The position numbers and the translations under genes are program-made. From the NCBI RefSeq assembly GCF_000308675.1, contig NZ_BAGE01000002.1, forward strand, positions 28,019 through 92,018: DNA of 64,000 nucleotides. The letters are read 5' to 3'. Below, in pieces: positions 21,649 through 30,787 of the stretch. This DNA is from Nocardia paucivorans NBRC 100373 (GTDB lineage Bacteria; Actinomycetota; Actinomycetes; Mycobacteriales; Mycobacteriaceae). The notes beneath the pieces are model-generated. The model made no database searches. It was given only the letters and a program-made list of their open reading frames with translations, and was not told where the DNA came from. How positions within the stretch are numbered: position 1 is the first letter of the stretch; each line of letters starts with the position of its first letter.

Positions 21649-22418
21649 TTACCGCGGTGCCGTCGCCGCAGCCATGAACATCGGCAGCGCCAGGAAGAGC
21701 CGGTCGGCCTCGGCCCGCGCCTGCTGCTCGGCGATCCAGCCATCCGCCTGCTCACGTGTGACAGCGCTTATGGAGTAGGCTCCTTCGGCCGGTCCGGTGA
21801 GCATGGGCAACATCGCCGGTCCGGTGAACACCTCGGTCCGCACCTCCACCGTCACATCCTGGAAGCCGGCCTCCAAGAGGAGATTACGATACCGGCGGGC
21901 GGTGCGCGGTCCGGTGATCATGTCTGCGCGGGCGTGCACGATGGCGCGGGTGAGGACCGGATCATCGGAGTCGATGACGATGATGTCCCAGTCCTGGCCG
22001 ATCAGCGTGATCCGTCCCCTGGACACGAGAACCCTGCGGGCTTCTATCAAGGCTCGCTCTGGCTCGGCCAGTTCGTGGAACACTTTGTCGGCTCGGTATG
22101 CGTCCACCGAGGCGTTCGGCAGTGGTAGACCTACGCCCCTGCGTTCCGGAAGTCCGCTTCGGGCCACCGGCTGCGGGCAGCGGCGAGCATCGGCTCGCTC
22201 GGGTCTACGCCGATGGCCCTCACGCCTCGTTCGGCCAGTTCCGCCACAGCTCGTCCGGCGCCACACCCCACATCCACTGCCGACGTTCCAGGTCCAGCGT
22301 TGAGCAAGTCGTAGGAACGTGCCCGCAGTGCAACAGCGCTCGGCAGTCGATCAGCTGTGTCGAGCAGCGCGATGAGGTCGTCCGCGGGCTGTCGTTTTTG
22401 TACCGTTTCCTTGGCCAT
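21649..22418 (-). pseudogene. Frameshifted class I SAM-dependent methyltransferase
   Basis: Two overlapping frames make one protein of about 256 residues. Frame one starts MAKETVQKRQPADDLIALLD at 22418 and includes the SAM motif AVDVGCGAGRAVAELAERG and IGVDPSEPMLAAAR, stopping at 22131. The other frame continues with GLPLPNASVDAYRADKVFHE to the natural C-terminus at 21649. Adding one G to the GGGG run at 22136-22139 joins them perfectly. Either a real mutation or a homopolymer sequencing error. It is divergent from merR, whose operator covers its promoter. Confidence 0.75.
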
Positions 22419-22432
22419 GAGCGAGAGTCTGC

Positions 22433-22454
22433 GACTTAATGTCGACATGAAGTC
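22433..22454. promoter_or_regulatory. MerR-type operator/promoter
   Basis: 22-bp palindrome with one mismatched pair, centred on TCGA (half sites GACTTAATG and CATGAAGTC). On the minus strand TTGACT and CAGACT flank a 19-bp spacer containing most of it, the long spacing typical of MerR-activated promoters, and the -10 lies 7 nt from the methyltransferase ATG. The merR ATG at 22447 falls inside the palindrome. Confidence 0.6.
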
Positions 22455-22902
22455 AAGTGAGCGCAAGAGGCCCGTGGACAGCGACCGCACATCGATTCCC
22501 ATTGGAGCCCTCGCCGAACGCTTCGGTCTGGCCACACATGTCCTGCGTCACTGGGAGGCGATGGGGCTACTCACGCCTGCCCGCGACGCTGCCGGCCGTC
22601 GCCGATATGGGAGCGCCGACCTCACCCGCGTCGCCGTCATTCTGCGTGCCAAGGATGCAGGGCTCTCCCTCGACACCGTCCGTTCTCTGACCGCGGCCAC
22701 CGATCCCGCCACGCGCCGGGACATCCTGTGCGAGGAGGCGGAGACGCTTCGCTCCCGCATCGCGGCTCTTCAGGCGTCACTCGAAATCATCGAATGCGCC
22801 CTCGGTTGCGATCACGAGGACTTCACCCAGTGCGCCCATTTTCGGCAGATGGTGATAGATCGCATGGAGTCGGCCGCGGCGCCGAAATCACACGACGGAT
22901 GA
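22447..22902 (+). CDS. MerR-family transcriptional regulator
   Basis: 151 residues from ATG 22447. Winged HTH IPIGALAERFGLATHVLRHWEAMGLLTPARDAAGRRRYGSADL, then a coiled-coil dimerisation helix and a C-terminal CALGCDHEDFTQCAHF with three cysteines and two histidines. That Cys/His tail is frequent in actinobacterial MerR proteins and could bind metal or sense thiols. It is divergent from the frameshifted methyltransferase and lies inside the tRNA-Pro islet. The start is uncertain because it overlaps the operator. Confidence 0.85.
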   Translation: MKSSERKRPVDSDRTSIPIGALAERFGLATHVLRHWEAMGLLTPARDAAGRRRYGSADLTRVAVILRAKDAGLSLDTVRSLTAATDPATRRDILCEEAETLRSRIAALQASLEIIECALGCDHEDFTQCAHFRQMVIDRMESAAAPKSHDG

Positions 22903-23454
22903 ATCGCGTAGTACGCGTGGAGCACGTTCTTCACCCGCGTCACTGCTCCCACTCCTCCACCCACCACTGTCCCCGGTGTTCCCATCCCGTACGCCGTCGA
23001 CCCACACCGTGGAGCAGGCGCGGTGCCTGGCGTCCCAGGTGCCTCCGTCGCCGCACACCTCTGATAGGAGCCCCACCGTGGATTGTCGTTTCCGTAACCT
23101 TCGGCGCATCATCCCCGTCAAGGTCGCCTCCTGCGTCGAATGCGGCCGGAACTGCCACCCAGCTGCCCCTGCACCGTGCCTCGCTGCGACTTCTCCGCCG
23201 AGTACGACAGCCGCGCCGCCGAACTTGCCGCCCGTACCTACTGCTGCCCGGCCTGATGGGAGACCACCGATATATGGACGTTCCGCCCTGGCCTGCACCA
23301 CCGGCGAGATCGCCGCCCATTTCGCCGAGATGACCGAGTGGTGCAACCGACCACTCGAGCCGGTGTATCCGGGGGCGCTGACCGTTCCACACGCTTGCCG
23401 ACTGCCGCGGGCCGGACCAGAAATTCGGATACCCGTCCGGCTCGACAAAGAGCT
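22903..23454. other. Decayed stretch inside the islet
   Basis: No intact gene. It contains an IS256-type transposase scrap (23291-23371) and a short cysteine-rich open stretch that reads CPCTVPRCDF then ends TYCCPA at a TGA (23254-23256); I do not recognise it. The long frames on either strand here have no domain-like sequence. Confidence 0.55.
23291..23371 (+). pseudogene. IS256-family transposase remnant
   Basis: 27 codons read ACTTGEIAAHFAE and MTEWCNRPLEPVYP back to back. In IS256 (mutator) transposases these two segments flank roughly 20 residues (a VSKDTISRITD block) that are missing here, so the fragment is an internally deleted relic. No terminal inverted repeats were found around it. 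Confidence 0.6.
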
Positions 23455-23487
23455 AGGCCCCTGACCATCACTCCTGGTCAGGGGCCT
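23455..23487. terminator. Terminator after tRNA-Pro
   Basis: Perfect 12-bp stem AGGCCCCTGACC (23455-23466) and its complement (23476-23487) with a 9-nt loop, 23 nt beyond the tRNA 3' end on the minus strand. Confidence 0.75.
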
Positions 23488-23509
23488 ATTCCGTGTCTCC
23501 ACACACGAG

Positions 23510-23583
<74 letters not shown>

Positions 23584-23689
23584 TGAAGCGGACCTGAGGT
23601 AGCTTACATCAGTGTGGGGTCAGACGCTAAACCGGCAGGTGAATACGGATTTCTGCACCTGATTCGCCCCACTCGGCGGGCTGACCCAC

Positions 23690-24652
23690 TCAGCGGGCTA
23701 TGGCCTGCGAGGTGGAGCGGCCCTGGCCGGAATCGGAGTTCGGTCGCCGTGGCGGGGCGGGGACCAGGGTCAGCAGTGTGGCCTCGGGGCGGCAGCAGAA
23801 ACGGTAGGGCGCCCACGGTGAGGTGCCGATACCGGCCGAGACGTGCAATCGGGTGTGCGCGCCCCATTTGGACGGGCCCTTGACCCGGGAACGATCGATA
23901 TTGCAGTTGGTGACCAGCGCACCGTAGCCGGGCAGGCAGAGTTGGCCCCCATGGGTATGACCGGCCAGGACCAGGTCATATCCGTCTTCGGCGAAGCGGT
24001 CGAGGACTCGTGGTTCGGGCGAGTGGGTGAGGCCGAGGCGCAGATCCGCGAGCGGGTTCGGGGTGCCGGCGACGGTGTCGTAACGGTCGCGCTGTAGATG
24101 CGGATCGTCGACCCCGGCGCTGGCGATGCGGATACCGCTCACCTCGATATCGCGACGCACATGGGTGAGGTCGAGCCAACCCCGCTCGGTGAAGGCGGCG
24201 CGCAGATCCTTCCACGGCAGCGGGGCACCGTGGGTGCGGCGGTGGTTCTTGTCGAAGTACTTCAGCGGGTTCTTGGGAACCGGCGCGAAATAGTCGTTGC
24301 TACCGAAGACGAAGAGCCCGGGGCGCGACAGCAGTCCGCCGAGCGCTTGGACGACCGCCGGTACGGCCTTCTGGTGCGACAGGTTGTCGCCGGTATTGAC
24401 CACCAGGTCGGGTTCCAGGCGGTCGAGCTCGCGCAACCACTGCTGTTTGAGCTTCTGCCCGGGCATCATGTGTAGATCGCTGATGTGCAGGACCCGTAGC
24501 GTCGCCGATCCCGGCCGCAGTACGGGCATGGTGGCCTCTCGCAGGACGAAGGCATTGCGCTCGATCAGCGAGGCGTAGCCGACTCCGGCTACCGCCGCTC
24601 CGGCGGCACCGATCGCCGTCCGGCGAAGAGCGGAGGTCGAGATTACGGGCAT
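23690..24652 (-). CDS. Membrane-anchored metallophosphoesterase
   Basis: 320 residues. An N-terminal hydrophobic segment (AIGAAGAAVAGVGYASLI) acts as anchor or signal. The calcineurin-like motifs appear in order: HISDLHM, NTGDNLSHQ, GSNDYF and AGHTHGGQ, giving the dinuclear metal centre. The family hydrolyses phosphomonoesters or phosphodiesters, including nucleotides and lipid precursors. Rv3683 lies at the same place beside ponA2 in M. tuberculosis, which hints at an envelope role. Substrate unknown. Confidence 0.9.
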   Translation of the reverse strand: MPVISTSALRRTAIGAAGAAVAGVGYASLIERNAFVLREATMPVLRPGSATLRVLHISDLHMMPGQKLKQQWLRELDRLEPDLVVNTGDNLSHQKAVPAVVQALGGLLSRPGLFVFGSNDYFAPVPKNPLKYFDKNHRRTHGAPLPWKDLRAAFTERGWLDLTHVRRDIEVSGIRIASAGVDDPHLQRDRYDTVAGTPNPLADLRLGLTHSPEPRVLDRFAEDGYDLVLAGHTHGGQLCLPGYGALVTNCNIDRSRVKGPSKWGAHTRLHVSAGIGTSPWAPYRFCCRPEATLLTLVPAPPRRPNSDSGQGRSTSQAIAR

Positions 24653-24754
24653 TTGCCCAGCATAGGTGACCGCGTTCGAGTGCGCGCACCATAGATTGGG
24701 AACGCACCTATATTTGATGGGCGCATGCGTATGCAGCGGCTACCGTCTGTGCAC

Positions 24755-25219
24755 ATGTCGGAACTCAAATCGCGGTTGCGGGCGGATATGACCGCCGCCA
24801 TGAAAGCCAAGGACACCTTGCGGCTCAACACCCTGCGCATGGTGCTCGCCGCCATCCAGAACGCCGAGGTCGCCGGTTCACAGGCGCGTGAACTGTCCGA
24901 TGACGAGATCGCCAAGGTGCTGGCGAAGGAATCGAAGAAGCGCAACGAGTCCGCGGAGGTCTACACCCAGGCGGGGCGGGGTGAACTCGCGGCGAACGAA
25001 CACGCCGAGGCGCGGATCATCGATGAGTATCTGCCGACCCAGCTGACCGAGGCCGAGGTCGCCGATCTCGCCGAAACCGCTATCGCCCAGGTCGCCGAGG
25101 AACTCGGTGAGCGGCCGAGTATGCGGCAGATGGGGCAGGTGATGAAGGTGGCGACCGCACTGGCCGCAGGTAAGGCCGACGGTTCCCGGATCTCCGCCGC
25201 CGTCAAGGCACGGCTGTAG
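24755..25219 (+). CDS. GatB/YqeY domain protein
   Basis: 154 residues starting MSELKSRLRADMTAAMKAKDTLRLNTLRMVLAAIQ. It is entirely helical, with the YqeY motifs LNTLRM and LPTQLTEAEV and a C-terminal KADGSRISAAVKARL. The domain resembles the tRNA-binding tail of GatB, but the free protein has no clear function. It is divergent from the metallophosphoesterase and converges on the PBP gene, separated by a 15-bp hairpin. Confidence 0.92.
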   Translation: MSELKSRLRADMTAAMKAKDTLRLNTLRMVLAAIQNAEVAGSQARELSDDEIAKVLAKESKKRNESAEVYTQAGRGELAANEHAEARIIDEYLPTQLTEAEVADLAETAIAQVAEELGERPSMRQMGQVMKVATALAAGKADGSRISAAVKARL

Positions 25220-25335
25220 GACCCAGCGGTCCGTTTCCGGATAGTGGTTCGTTTGCCGCACCGGGTTCGGGGCGGTATCCGACGCTCGAAGGTCTCTGGT
25301 CGGGACCGGTGTCCTCGGTGGGGCATTGTGCGGCC

Positions 25336-25373
25336 GATCCCGTCAGGGGGCGATATCACCCCCTGACGGGATC
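25336..25373. terminator. Bidirectional terminator between yqeY and ponA
   Basis: Perfect 15-bp stem (25336-25350 and 25359-25373), 8-nt loop, immediately before the ponA stop codon. Confidence 0.85.
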
Positions 25374-25376
25374 CGG

Positions 25377-27758
25377 TCAACGCGGTATGGGTATAGGGAT
25401 GGGCGGCAGGAATGGTGGCAGTGGCAGCCCCGGGATACCCGGTGGTGGAGCGGCCGGACGTCCCGGTGGCGGAGCCGAGCGTATGGTCCCGTCACTGACG
25501 TAGATCGTCACCAGCGACCCGGGGATCGCGGAGCCGTTCGGAGCCGAGCCGGTCACCGTGCCCTTCGGAGCGGAGCCGGGTTGATCCACGGCCGTGACCT
25601 TGAAGCCGGCTGTGGTCAGCGCGGCCGTCGCCTCGGCGCGGGTCATTCCGACCACATCGGGTACCTGGGAGTTCTGTGCGCCTCGGACGTACTTGTCGTC
25701 CAGCGGCGGCAGCGCGGGCGGGGGGAAGTTCGACACCACGGGTTTGATGGCGCTGAACCAGGTTCTGGCCGGTTCGTTACCACCGAACAGACCGGTGGAG
25801 TTGTTGCTGACACAGTTGCGCAGCGGGAACGAGCAGATCTCACCGGGGGTCGGGCTGTCGCCATAGATGTAGACCGCACCAGCGAGCGAGTTGGTGAAAC
25901 CCAGGAAAGCCGAGGATCGGTGGCTTTCGGTGGTTCCGGTCTTGGCCGCGACCGGGAGGTTCCACCCGGTCGCGGCCGCGGCGGAGGCCGCGGTACCGCC
26001 GGGGGCGGAGTCCTTGCTCATCGCATTGGCGAGGGTGTTGGCGAGTCCCGGTTCGACGACCTGCTCGCAGGCCTGTTCGGTCAGCGGCACCGGTCTGCCG
26101 TCCCTATCCAGGACCTCCTGGATAGGGGAGGGCGGGCACCAGCGACCGCCGGAGGCGAGGGTGGCGGCGACATTGGACAGTTCCAGAGGGTTGACGGCCA
26201 CCGGACCGAGGGTGAACGAGCCCAGATTCTGGCTCTTGATCATGTCCGCCAGGCTTTGGTTGTTCTCCAGCCCCGAGGTCCCGGGTTCGGTGTAGGAGCG
26301 CATACCCAGGCGTACCGCCATATCCACGGTCGGGGTGACGCCGACCGCCTGGATGAGTTTCACGAACGCGGTGTTGGGTGAGGTGGCCAGGGCCTCGGTC
26401 ACCGACATCGGCGATTTGTAGCGGCCCGCGTTTTCCACGCAGTAGGTGGCGGGAGGACAGTTGGGCGCGCCGCCGTTACCCATGCCCTGAGCGTTGAATC
26501 GACCGGGCACATCGAGCTGGGCGTTGATACCGAGGCCTTTTTCCATCGCAGCGGCGGTGGTGAAGAGTTTGAAAATCGATCCCGCGCCGTCACCGACCAT
26601 CGAATACGGCTGTGGAAGCAGGGTTTCATGCGCGTCGCGATCCAGGCCGTAGGTACGGCTGCTCGCCATGGCCAGGATCGGATGTTTGTCCTGACCGGGT
26701 CCGATCACCGACATCACCTCGGCGATATTGGGCAGATGCGGATCGGCCGCTTGGGTCACCGCACGTTTCACCGAATCCTGCACGGCGGGATCCAGGGTGG
26801 TTTTGATCAGATAACCGCCCTTTTCGATCTGTTCCCGCGTGATTCCGGCCTTTTCCAGGTATTGCAGCGCGTAGTCGCAGAAGAAGCCGCGGTCGTCGGC
26901 AGCGATGCAACCGCGCGGCAGCCCTTTCGGTTCGGGAAGTACACCGAGTGGTTTGGATTTCGCCGCCCGGAATTCCTCGGCACGGCTGGGGATGTTCTGG
27001 ATCATGGTGTCCAGCACGGTGTTTCGCCGGATCAGCACACCTTGTGGATTGGTATATGGGTTCAGCTTGGAACTGCTCTGCACCATTCCTGCCAACATGG
27101 CCGATTGGGCCACGTCGAGGTCTTTGGCGTCGATGCCGAAGTAGGTCTGGGCGGCGTCCTGAATACCGTAGGAGGAGTTGCCGAACGGGACCAGATTCAA
27201 GTATCTGGTCAGAATTTCGTCCTTGCTGAGTTCCTTGTCGAGAGTGAGCGCCATCCGGATCTCGCGGATCTTGCGCGCCGGGGTGGTCTCGGTGGCGGCG
27301 CGCCGCTCGGCATCGGTTTTGGCGTCGACGAGCAGCAGGAAATTCTTCACGTATTGCTGGTCGATGGTCGACGCGCCCTGCTGTACCTCCCCGCTACTGG
27401 TATTGGTGAGGAACGCGCGGAGCGTACCTTGCCAGTCGACGCCGTCGTGGTCGGCGAAACGCCGGTCCTCGATGGAGACGATGGCCAATTTCATATCGTT
27501 GGATATGCGGTCGCTGGGCACCTCGAACCGTCGCTGTTCGTACAACCAGGCGATCGGATTCCCGGCCGCGTCGACCATGGTGGAGACCGCGGGTACGTTG
27601 CCCTCAACCAATTCCGCGGACACATTGTCGACGGCATCGGCGGCCCGGTTGGATGCGATACCGAAACCACCGGCGATCGGGAACAACAGCCCGGCAACGA
27701 GCACGGCGGCAAGCGCACAGCTACCGGCCAGCTTCGCGAGCGAATGTGTGATCGACAC
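25377..27758 (-). CDS. ponA2: Class A penicillin-binding protein with PASTA domain
   Basis: 793 residues. One N-terminal membrane helix (LAGSCALAAVLVAGLLFPIAG), then GT51 glycosyltransferase motifs IEDRRFADHDGVDWQGTLRA and QQGASTIDQQYVKN, then a transpeptidase with SIFK (SxxK), SPN and AAKTGTTE (KTG). A PASTA domain (QVPDVVGMTRAEATAALTTAGF) is followed by a Pro/Gly tail. It polymerises and cross-links peptidoglycan. Position next to whiB4 and the metallophosphoesterase matches M. tuberculosis ponA2. Confidence 0.94.
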   Translation of the reverse strand: MSITHSLAKLAGSCALAAVLVAGLLFPIAGGFGIASNRAADAVDNVSAELVEGNVPAVSTMVDAAGNPIAWLYEQRRFEVPSDRISNDMKLAIVSIEDRRFADHDGVDWQGTLRAFLTNTSSGEVQQGASTIDQQYVKNFLLLVDAKTDAERRAATETTPARKIREIRMALTLDKELSKDEILTRYLNLVPFGNSSYGIQDAAQTYFGIDAKDLDVAQSAMLAGMVQSSSKLNPYTNPQGVLIRRNTVLDTMIQNIPSRAEEFRAAKSKPLGVLPEPKGLPRGCIAADDRGFFCDYALQYLEKAGITREQIEKGGYLIKTTLDPAVQDSVKRAVTQAADPHLPNIAEVMSVIGPGQDKHPILAMASSRTYGLDRDAHETLLPQPYSMVGDGAGSIFKLFTTAAAMEKGLGINAQLDVPGRFNAQGMGNGGAPNCPPATYCVENAGRYKSPMSVTEALATSPNTAFVKLIQAVGVTPTVDMAVRLGMRSYTEPGTSGLENNQSLADMIKSQNLGSFTLGPVAVNPLELSNVAATLASGGRWCPPSPIQEVLDRDGRPVPLTEQACEQVVEPGLANTLANAMSKDSAPGGTAASAAAATGWNLPVAAKTGTTESHRSSAFLGFTNSLAGAVYIYGDSPTPGEICSFPLRNCVSNNSTGLFGGNEPARTWFSAIKPVVSNFPPPALPPLDDKYVRGAQNSQVPDVVGMTRAEATAALTTAGFKVTAVDQPGSAPKGTVTGSAPNGSAIPGSLVTIYVSDGTIRSAPPPGRPAAPPPGIPGLPLPPFLPPIPIPIPR

Positions 27759-27835
27759 GGTTCACAGACTACGGGGTGACCCTTCGAGCTCCGCGCGCGT
27801 GTTTGGTCGGAATGTCTTGTGGCGGGTTCTCGGTG

Positions 27836-27861
27836 GTCGCCCGCCCGGCCGGGCGGGCGAC
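27836..27861. repeat. Perfect 26-bp G+C palindrome between ponA and whiB4
   Basis: 27836-27861 is a complete palindrome with no spacer (half site GTCGCCCGCCCGG), about 78 nt upstream of ponA and 290 nt upstream of whiB4. A hairpin in this divergent promoter region is an odd place for a terminator. The rest of 27759-28149 holds a Crp-like site and no gene. Confidence 0.7.
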
Positions 27862-28023
27862 GGTATGCGCGCGGGATGGGATACGGCGCGGGGCTGTATC
27901 ACGGTTACGAATGGGCGCCCGGGTCGACGACCTGGGGAATCGAACGATTGCAGGCACGGACGTACCAGAAATTCACCATTCGGTCTTGCGCTCGCGGCAT
28001 ACCTTTACCTAGATTGAGAGCTC

Positions 28024-28043
28024 AGTGTGATAGAGCTAACACT
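28024..28043. promoter_or_regulatory. Crp-like site upstream of whiB4
   Basis: AGTGTGA-TAGAGC-TAACACT: a 7-bp dyad with one mismatch, close to the TGTGA-N6-TCACA consensus of actinobacterial Crp/GlxR proteins, 107 nt before the whiB4 ATG. A crp gene is present at 32322-32996. Confidence 0.45.
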
Positions 28044-28149
28044 CAAAGTGGAATGTGGTGCACTTCCCAGCGGGGTTGGGTTGCTGTGGGGTGTACGCGA
28101 TTCCGGAGCGCCGTTGACCCGGTGTTCGGACTGCAAAGGGGCACATCAA

Positions 28150-28473
28150 ATGCAAACGACATCCCCCGTCGCTCGATTGAACGTAGAGCAGGCCGAAGCG
28201 AGGATCGCCTGGGTTTCCCGGGCTCGATGCAAGGAAGTGGATCCCGATCAGCTGTTCGTCCGTGGCGCAGCGCAGCGCAAGGCGGCCACGATCTGCCGGC
28301 ACTGCCCCGTCCTGATGGAATGTGGTGCGGATGCCCTGGACAATCGGGTCGAGTTCGGCGTGTGGGGTGGTATGACAGAGCGGCAACGTCGGGCTTTGCT
28401 GAAACAGCACCCGGAAGTGACCTCGTGGGCCGATTTCTTCCAGGCCCAGCGCCGGCATCAGGTAGCGATGTAA
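28150..28473 (+). CDS. whiB4: WhiB4-like iron-sulfur regulator
   Basis: 107 residues from ATG 28150 (AAAGGGG upstream). Four conserved cysteines in the WhiB pattern (RARCKEVDP, then ICRHCPVLMEC) bind a redox-sensitive 4Fe-4S cluster, and the GVWGGMTERQRRAL turn is the WhiB signature; a basic C-terminus contacts DNA. Position between ponA2 and the ATPase pair identifies it as the WhiB4 orthologue, which in mycobacteria senses oxidants and controls antioxidant and beta-lactam responses. It converges on the ATPase genes with only 5 nt between stops. Confidence 0.93.
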   Translation: MQTTSPVARLNVEQAEARIAWVSRARCKEVDPDQLFVRGAAQRKAATICRHCPVLMECGADALDNRVEFGVWGGMTERQRRALLKQHPEVTSWADFFQAQRRHQVAM

Positions 28474-28478
28474 CGCCT

Positions 28479-29633
28479 TTATCCCGTGGATGGCCGGTCG
28501 CCCGTATGAGACGGCTCCCCGGCCAGCCGGCCACCCACGGCCCGCAATGCCGTCAGATCGGCGACCTCGAACGGAAATGCGGGCACCGAGACGATCGGTA
28601 CTCGCGGATGGGCTCCGGTGAACCGGTGCAGCAGATGCCGTTCCCGTCGCGCGGTGGTCACCCGGTGGGCGTGAACGCGTAATACCGCGGTGGTCAGCGG
28701 ATCGGACTCGGCGAGCCGGTCGGCCGCGGTGAGCGCGTGATCGGCCGACAGCGAACACAATGCCGGATGGGTTCGGTTGAGCACCAACCCGGCCAACGGC
28801 ATCCGCTCGGTGGACAACCGGTCCACGAAGAACGAGGCCTCCCGTAGCGCGTCCGGTTCCGGCGCGGCCACCACCAGGAAATAGGTTCCCGGTTTGGACA
28901 GCATCTCATAGGTGCGATTGGCGCGTTCCTGGAAGCCACCGAACAACGATTCCAGCGATTGCAGGAAATTCGAGGCGTCCTTGAGCATCTGGCCGCCCAC
29001 AATGGTGGAGACGCCCCGGACGGCCAGGCTCATCGCCCCGGTGACGAACCGCCCGACCCCACGTCCGGGCGCCATGATGACTCGGATCATCCGCCCGTTG
29101 AGAAAATTGCCGAGTCGCTTCGGCGCATCGAGAAAGTCCAACGCGTTACGCGAGGGCGGAGTGTCGACGACGATGAGATCCCACTCGTTGCGGGCGGCCA
29201 ACTGCCCCAGCTTCTCCATTGCCATGTATTCCTGGGTGCCGCCGAACGAGGAGGCCACGGCCTGATAGAAGGGGTTGGCGAAGATCTGCTCCGCCTTCTC
29301 CGGGGTGGTGTGGTCGAGCACCATATCGTCGAAGGTGCGCCGCATGTTCAGCATCATGGCGTGCAGTTCGCCCCGCGCCTCGGGCCCGAGTTCCACCCGT
29401 TGCGGGTTGTTGTCCAGATCGGCGACGCCGAGCGACTGGGCCAGCCGGCGCGCGGGATCGATGGTCAACACCACCACTTTTCGGCCTTCCTCGGCCGCCC
29501 GCAGTGCGATGGCGGCCGCGGTGGTCGTTTTACCGACCCCACCGGAACCGCAACACACCACGATTCGGGTTCGCCGGTCGCCGATGATCGGCGAGATGTT
29601 CCACGGGGCGGGGCCCACGGTCGAGATGCTCAT
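28479..29633 (-). CDS. ArsA/Get3-like ATPase, second subunit (BagB-like)
   Basis: 384 residues. P-loop [29 protein letters not shown], switch [15 protein letters not shown] and [20 protein letters not shown] define the anion-transporting ATPase family. The P-loop has Ser where the family signature lysine sits (GSGGVGKT rather than GKGGVGKT), so it probably needs the partner encoded just upstream for catalysis. Together they match Rv3680/Rv3679 (BagB/BagA), implicated in glycerol-related aldehyde tolerance in M. tuberculosis. The start ATG overlaps the partner stop by 4 nt. Confidence 0.92.
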   Translation of the reverse strand: MSISTVGPAPWNISPIIGDRRTRIVVCCGSGGVGKTTTAAAIALRAAEEGRKVVVLTIDPARRLAQSLGVADLDNNPQRVELGPEARGELHAMMLNMRRTFDDMVLDHTTPEKAEQIFANPFYQAVASSFGGTQEYMAMEKLGQLAARNEWDLIVVDTPPSRNALDFLDAPKRLGNFLNGRMIRVIMAPGRGVGRFVTGAMSLAVRGVSTIVGGQMLKDASNFLQSLESLFGGFQERANRTYEMLSKPGTYFLVVAAPEPDALREASFFVDRLSTERMPLAGLVLNRTHPALCSLSADHALTAADRLAESDPLTTAVLRVHAHRVTTARRERHLLHRFTGAHPRVPIVSVPAFPFEVADLTALRAVGGRLAGEPSHTGDRPSTG

Positions 29634-30667
29634 CGGACTCCCTGTTCCCTCAGATAGGCGGCCAGTTCGTACAGACCGCCCAGATCCATGCCCTCGGACA
29701 GCGCGGGCAGCGTCAGCCGGGCCACGTCGAGGTCGAGTAGTTGTAGGGCGTTGTCGTCCTGTTCCTGCAACATGGTCGCGTGTTCGGTGGTTTCGGTGAG
29801 CAGGCCGGCGAAATCCTCATCGGACAGGGTGATTCCGGCGGTTTCCAGTCCGGCGCGTATCGCGGCCGTGTCCAGCTCACCGGCTGCGGCGCGGGCGCGC
29901 TGCTCGGCGGTGAGCGGACTCTGGGCCGCGCGGTTCACGATCACACTGCCAATGCGCAGATCGGCGCCGGTCAGTTCGTGGATGGCGTCCATGGTCTCCT
30001 GGACCGGTAGGGCCTCGAGCAGGGTGACCAGGTGAACCATGGTCTGGTCCGAATGCAGAAGCAGTGATACACCCTCGGCCTGTCCGGCGATGGGCCCGCC
30101 CTTGGCCACCTCGGCCATGGCCTTGGTGACGTCCAGAAAACTGGCGATCCGACCGGTCGGTGGGGCGTCGACCACCACTTCGTCGTAGACGGGTGCGCCT
30201 TTCATGTCGGTGCGGACCACGCACTCCTTGATCTTGCCGGTCAGGATGACGTCGCGGAGGCCGGGTGCGATGGTGGTGACGAATTCGATCGCGCCCATTC
30301 GGCGCATGGCGCGTCCCGCGAAACCCAGGTTGTAGAACATATCCAGGTATTCGAGGAAGGCATGTTCGATATCGAGGGCCAGCGCCACCACCTCGCCGCC
30401 ACCGTCGGCGGTCGCGATCTTGGTTTCGGTGGGTGGGAGTGGCGGTCGGTCGAACAATTGGGCGATGGACTGACGGCCTTCCACCTCGACCAGCAGTACG
30501 CGACGTCCACCTGCGGCGAGTGCCAACGCGAGTGCCGCGGCGACCGTCGACTTACCCGTGCCGCCCTTACCGGATACATAGTGCAGCCGGGCGTTGGCCG
30601 CCCGCTCCGGCCACCCCGTTTTCGGCTCCGATTCGGCCTTGTCCGACTCCGTTGTTGGTACTGCCAC
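29630..30667 (-). CDS. ArsA/Get3-like ATPase, first subunit (BagA-like)
   Basis: 345 residues from GTG 30667. It has the full signature P-loop [25 protein letters not shown] with the intra-dimer lysine, [16 protein letters not shown] as switch I, and a [17 protein letters not shown] switch II. It likely pairs with the downstream ATPase in a heterodimer. A -10-like TAGGCT lies 7 nt before the GTG, suggesting a leaderless mRNA; it is divergent from the small DUF4177-like gene. Confidence 0.92.
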   Translation of the reverse strand: MAVPTTESDKAESEPKTGWPERAANARLHYVSGKGGTGKSTVAAALALALAAGGRRVLLVEVEGRQSIAQLFDRPPLPPTETKIATADGGGEVVALALDIEHAFLEYLDMFYNLGFAGRAMRRMGAIEFVTTIAPGLRDVILTGKIKECVVRTDMKGAPVYDEVVVDAPPTGRIASFLDVTKAMAEVAKGGPIAGQAEGVSLLLHSDQTMVHLVTLLEALPVQETMDAIHELTGADLRIGSVIVNRAAQSPLTAEQRARAAAGELDTAAIRAGLETAGITLSDEDFAGLLTETTEHATMLQEQDDNALQLLDLDVARLTLPALSEGMDLGGLYELAAYLREQGVR

Positions 30668-30775
30668 GGTCGCGAGCCTATACCGGGATGTTGTCGAGGC
30701 CGATGAACAACAGGGTCGCCGAACCACCGCTGTATCGCATGCCACACTGCCGTGAGCGCGCCGGCAGGCACACCC

Positions 30776-30781
30776 TATGCT
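30776..30781 (+). promoter_or_regulatory. -10 box giving a leaderless mRNA
   Basis: TATGCT ends 6 nt before the ATG at 30788. Transcription would begin at or next to the start codon. The -35 region is not close to consensus. Confidence 0.5.
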
Positions 30782-30787
30782 CGGCCC

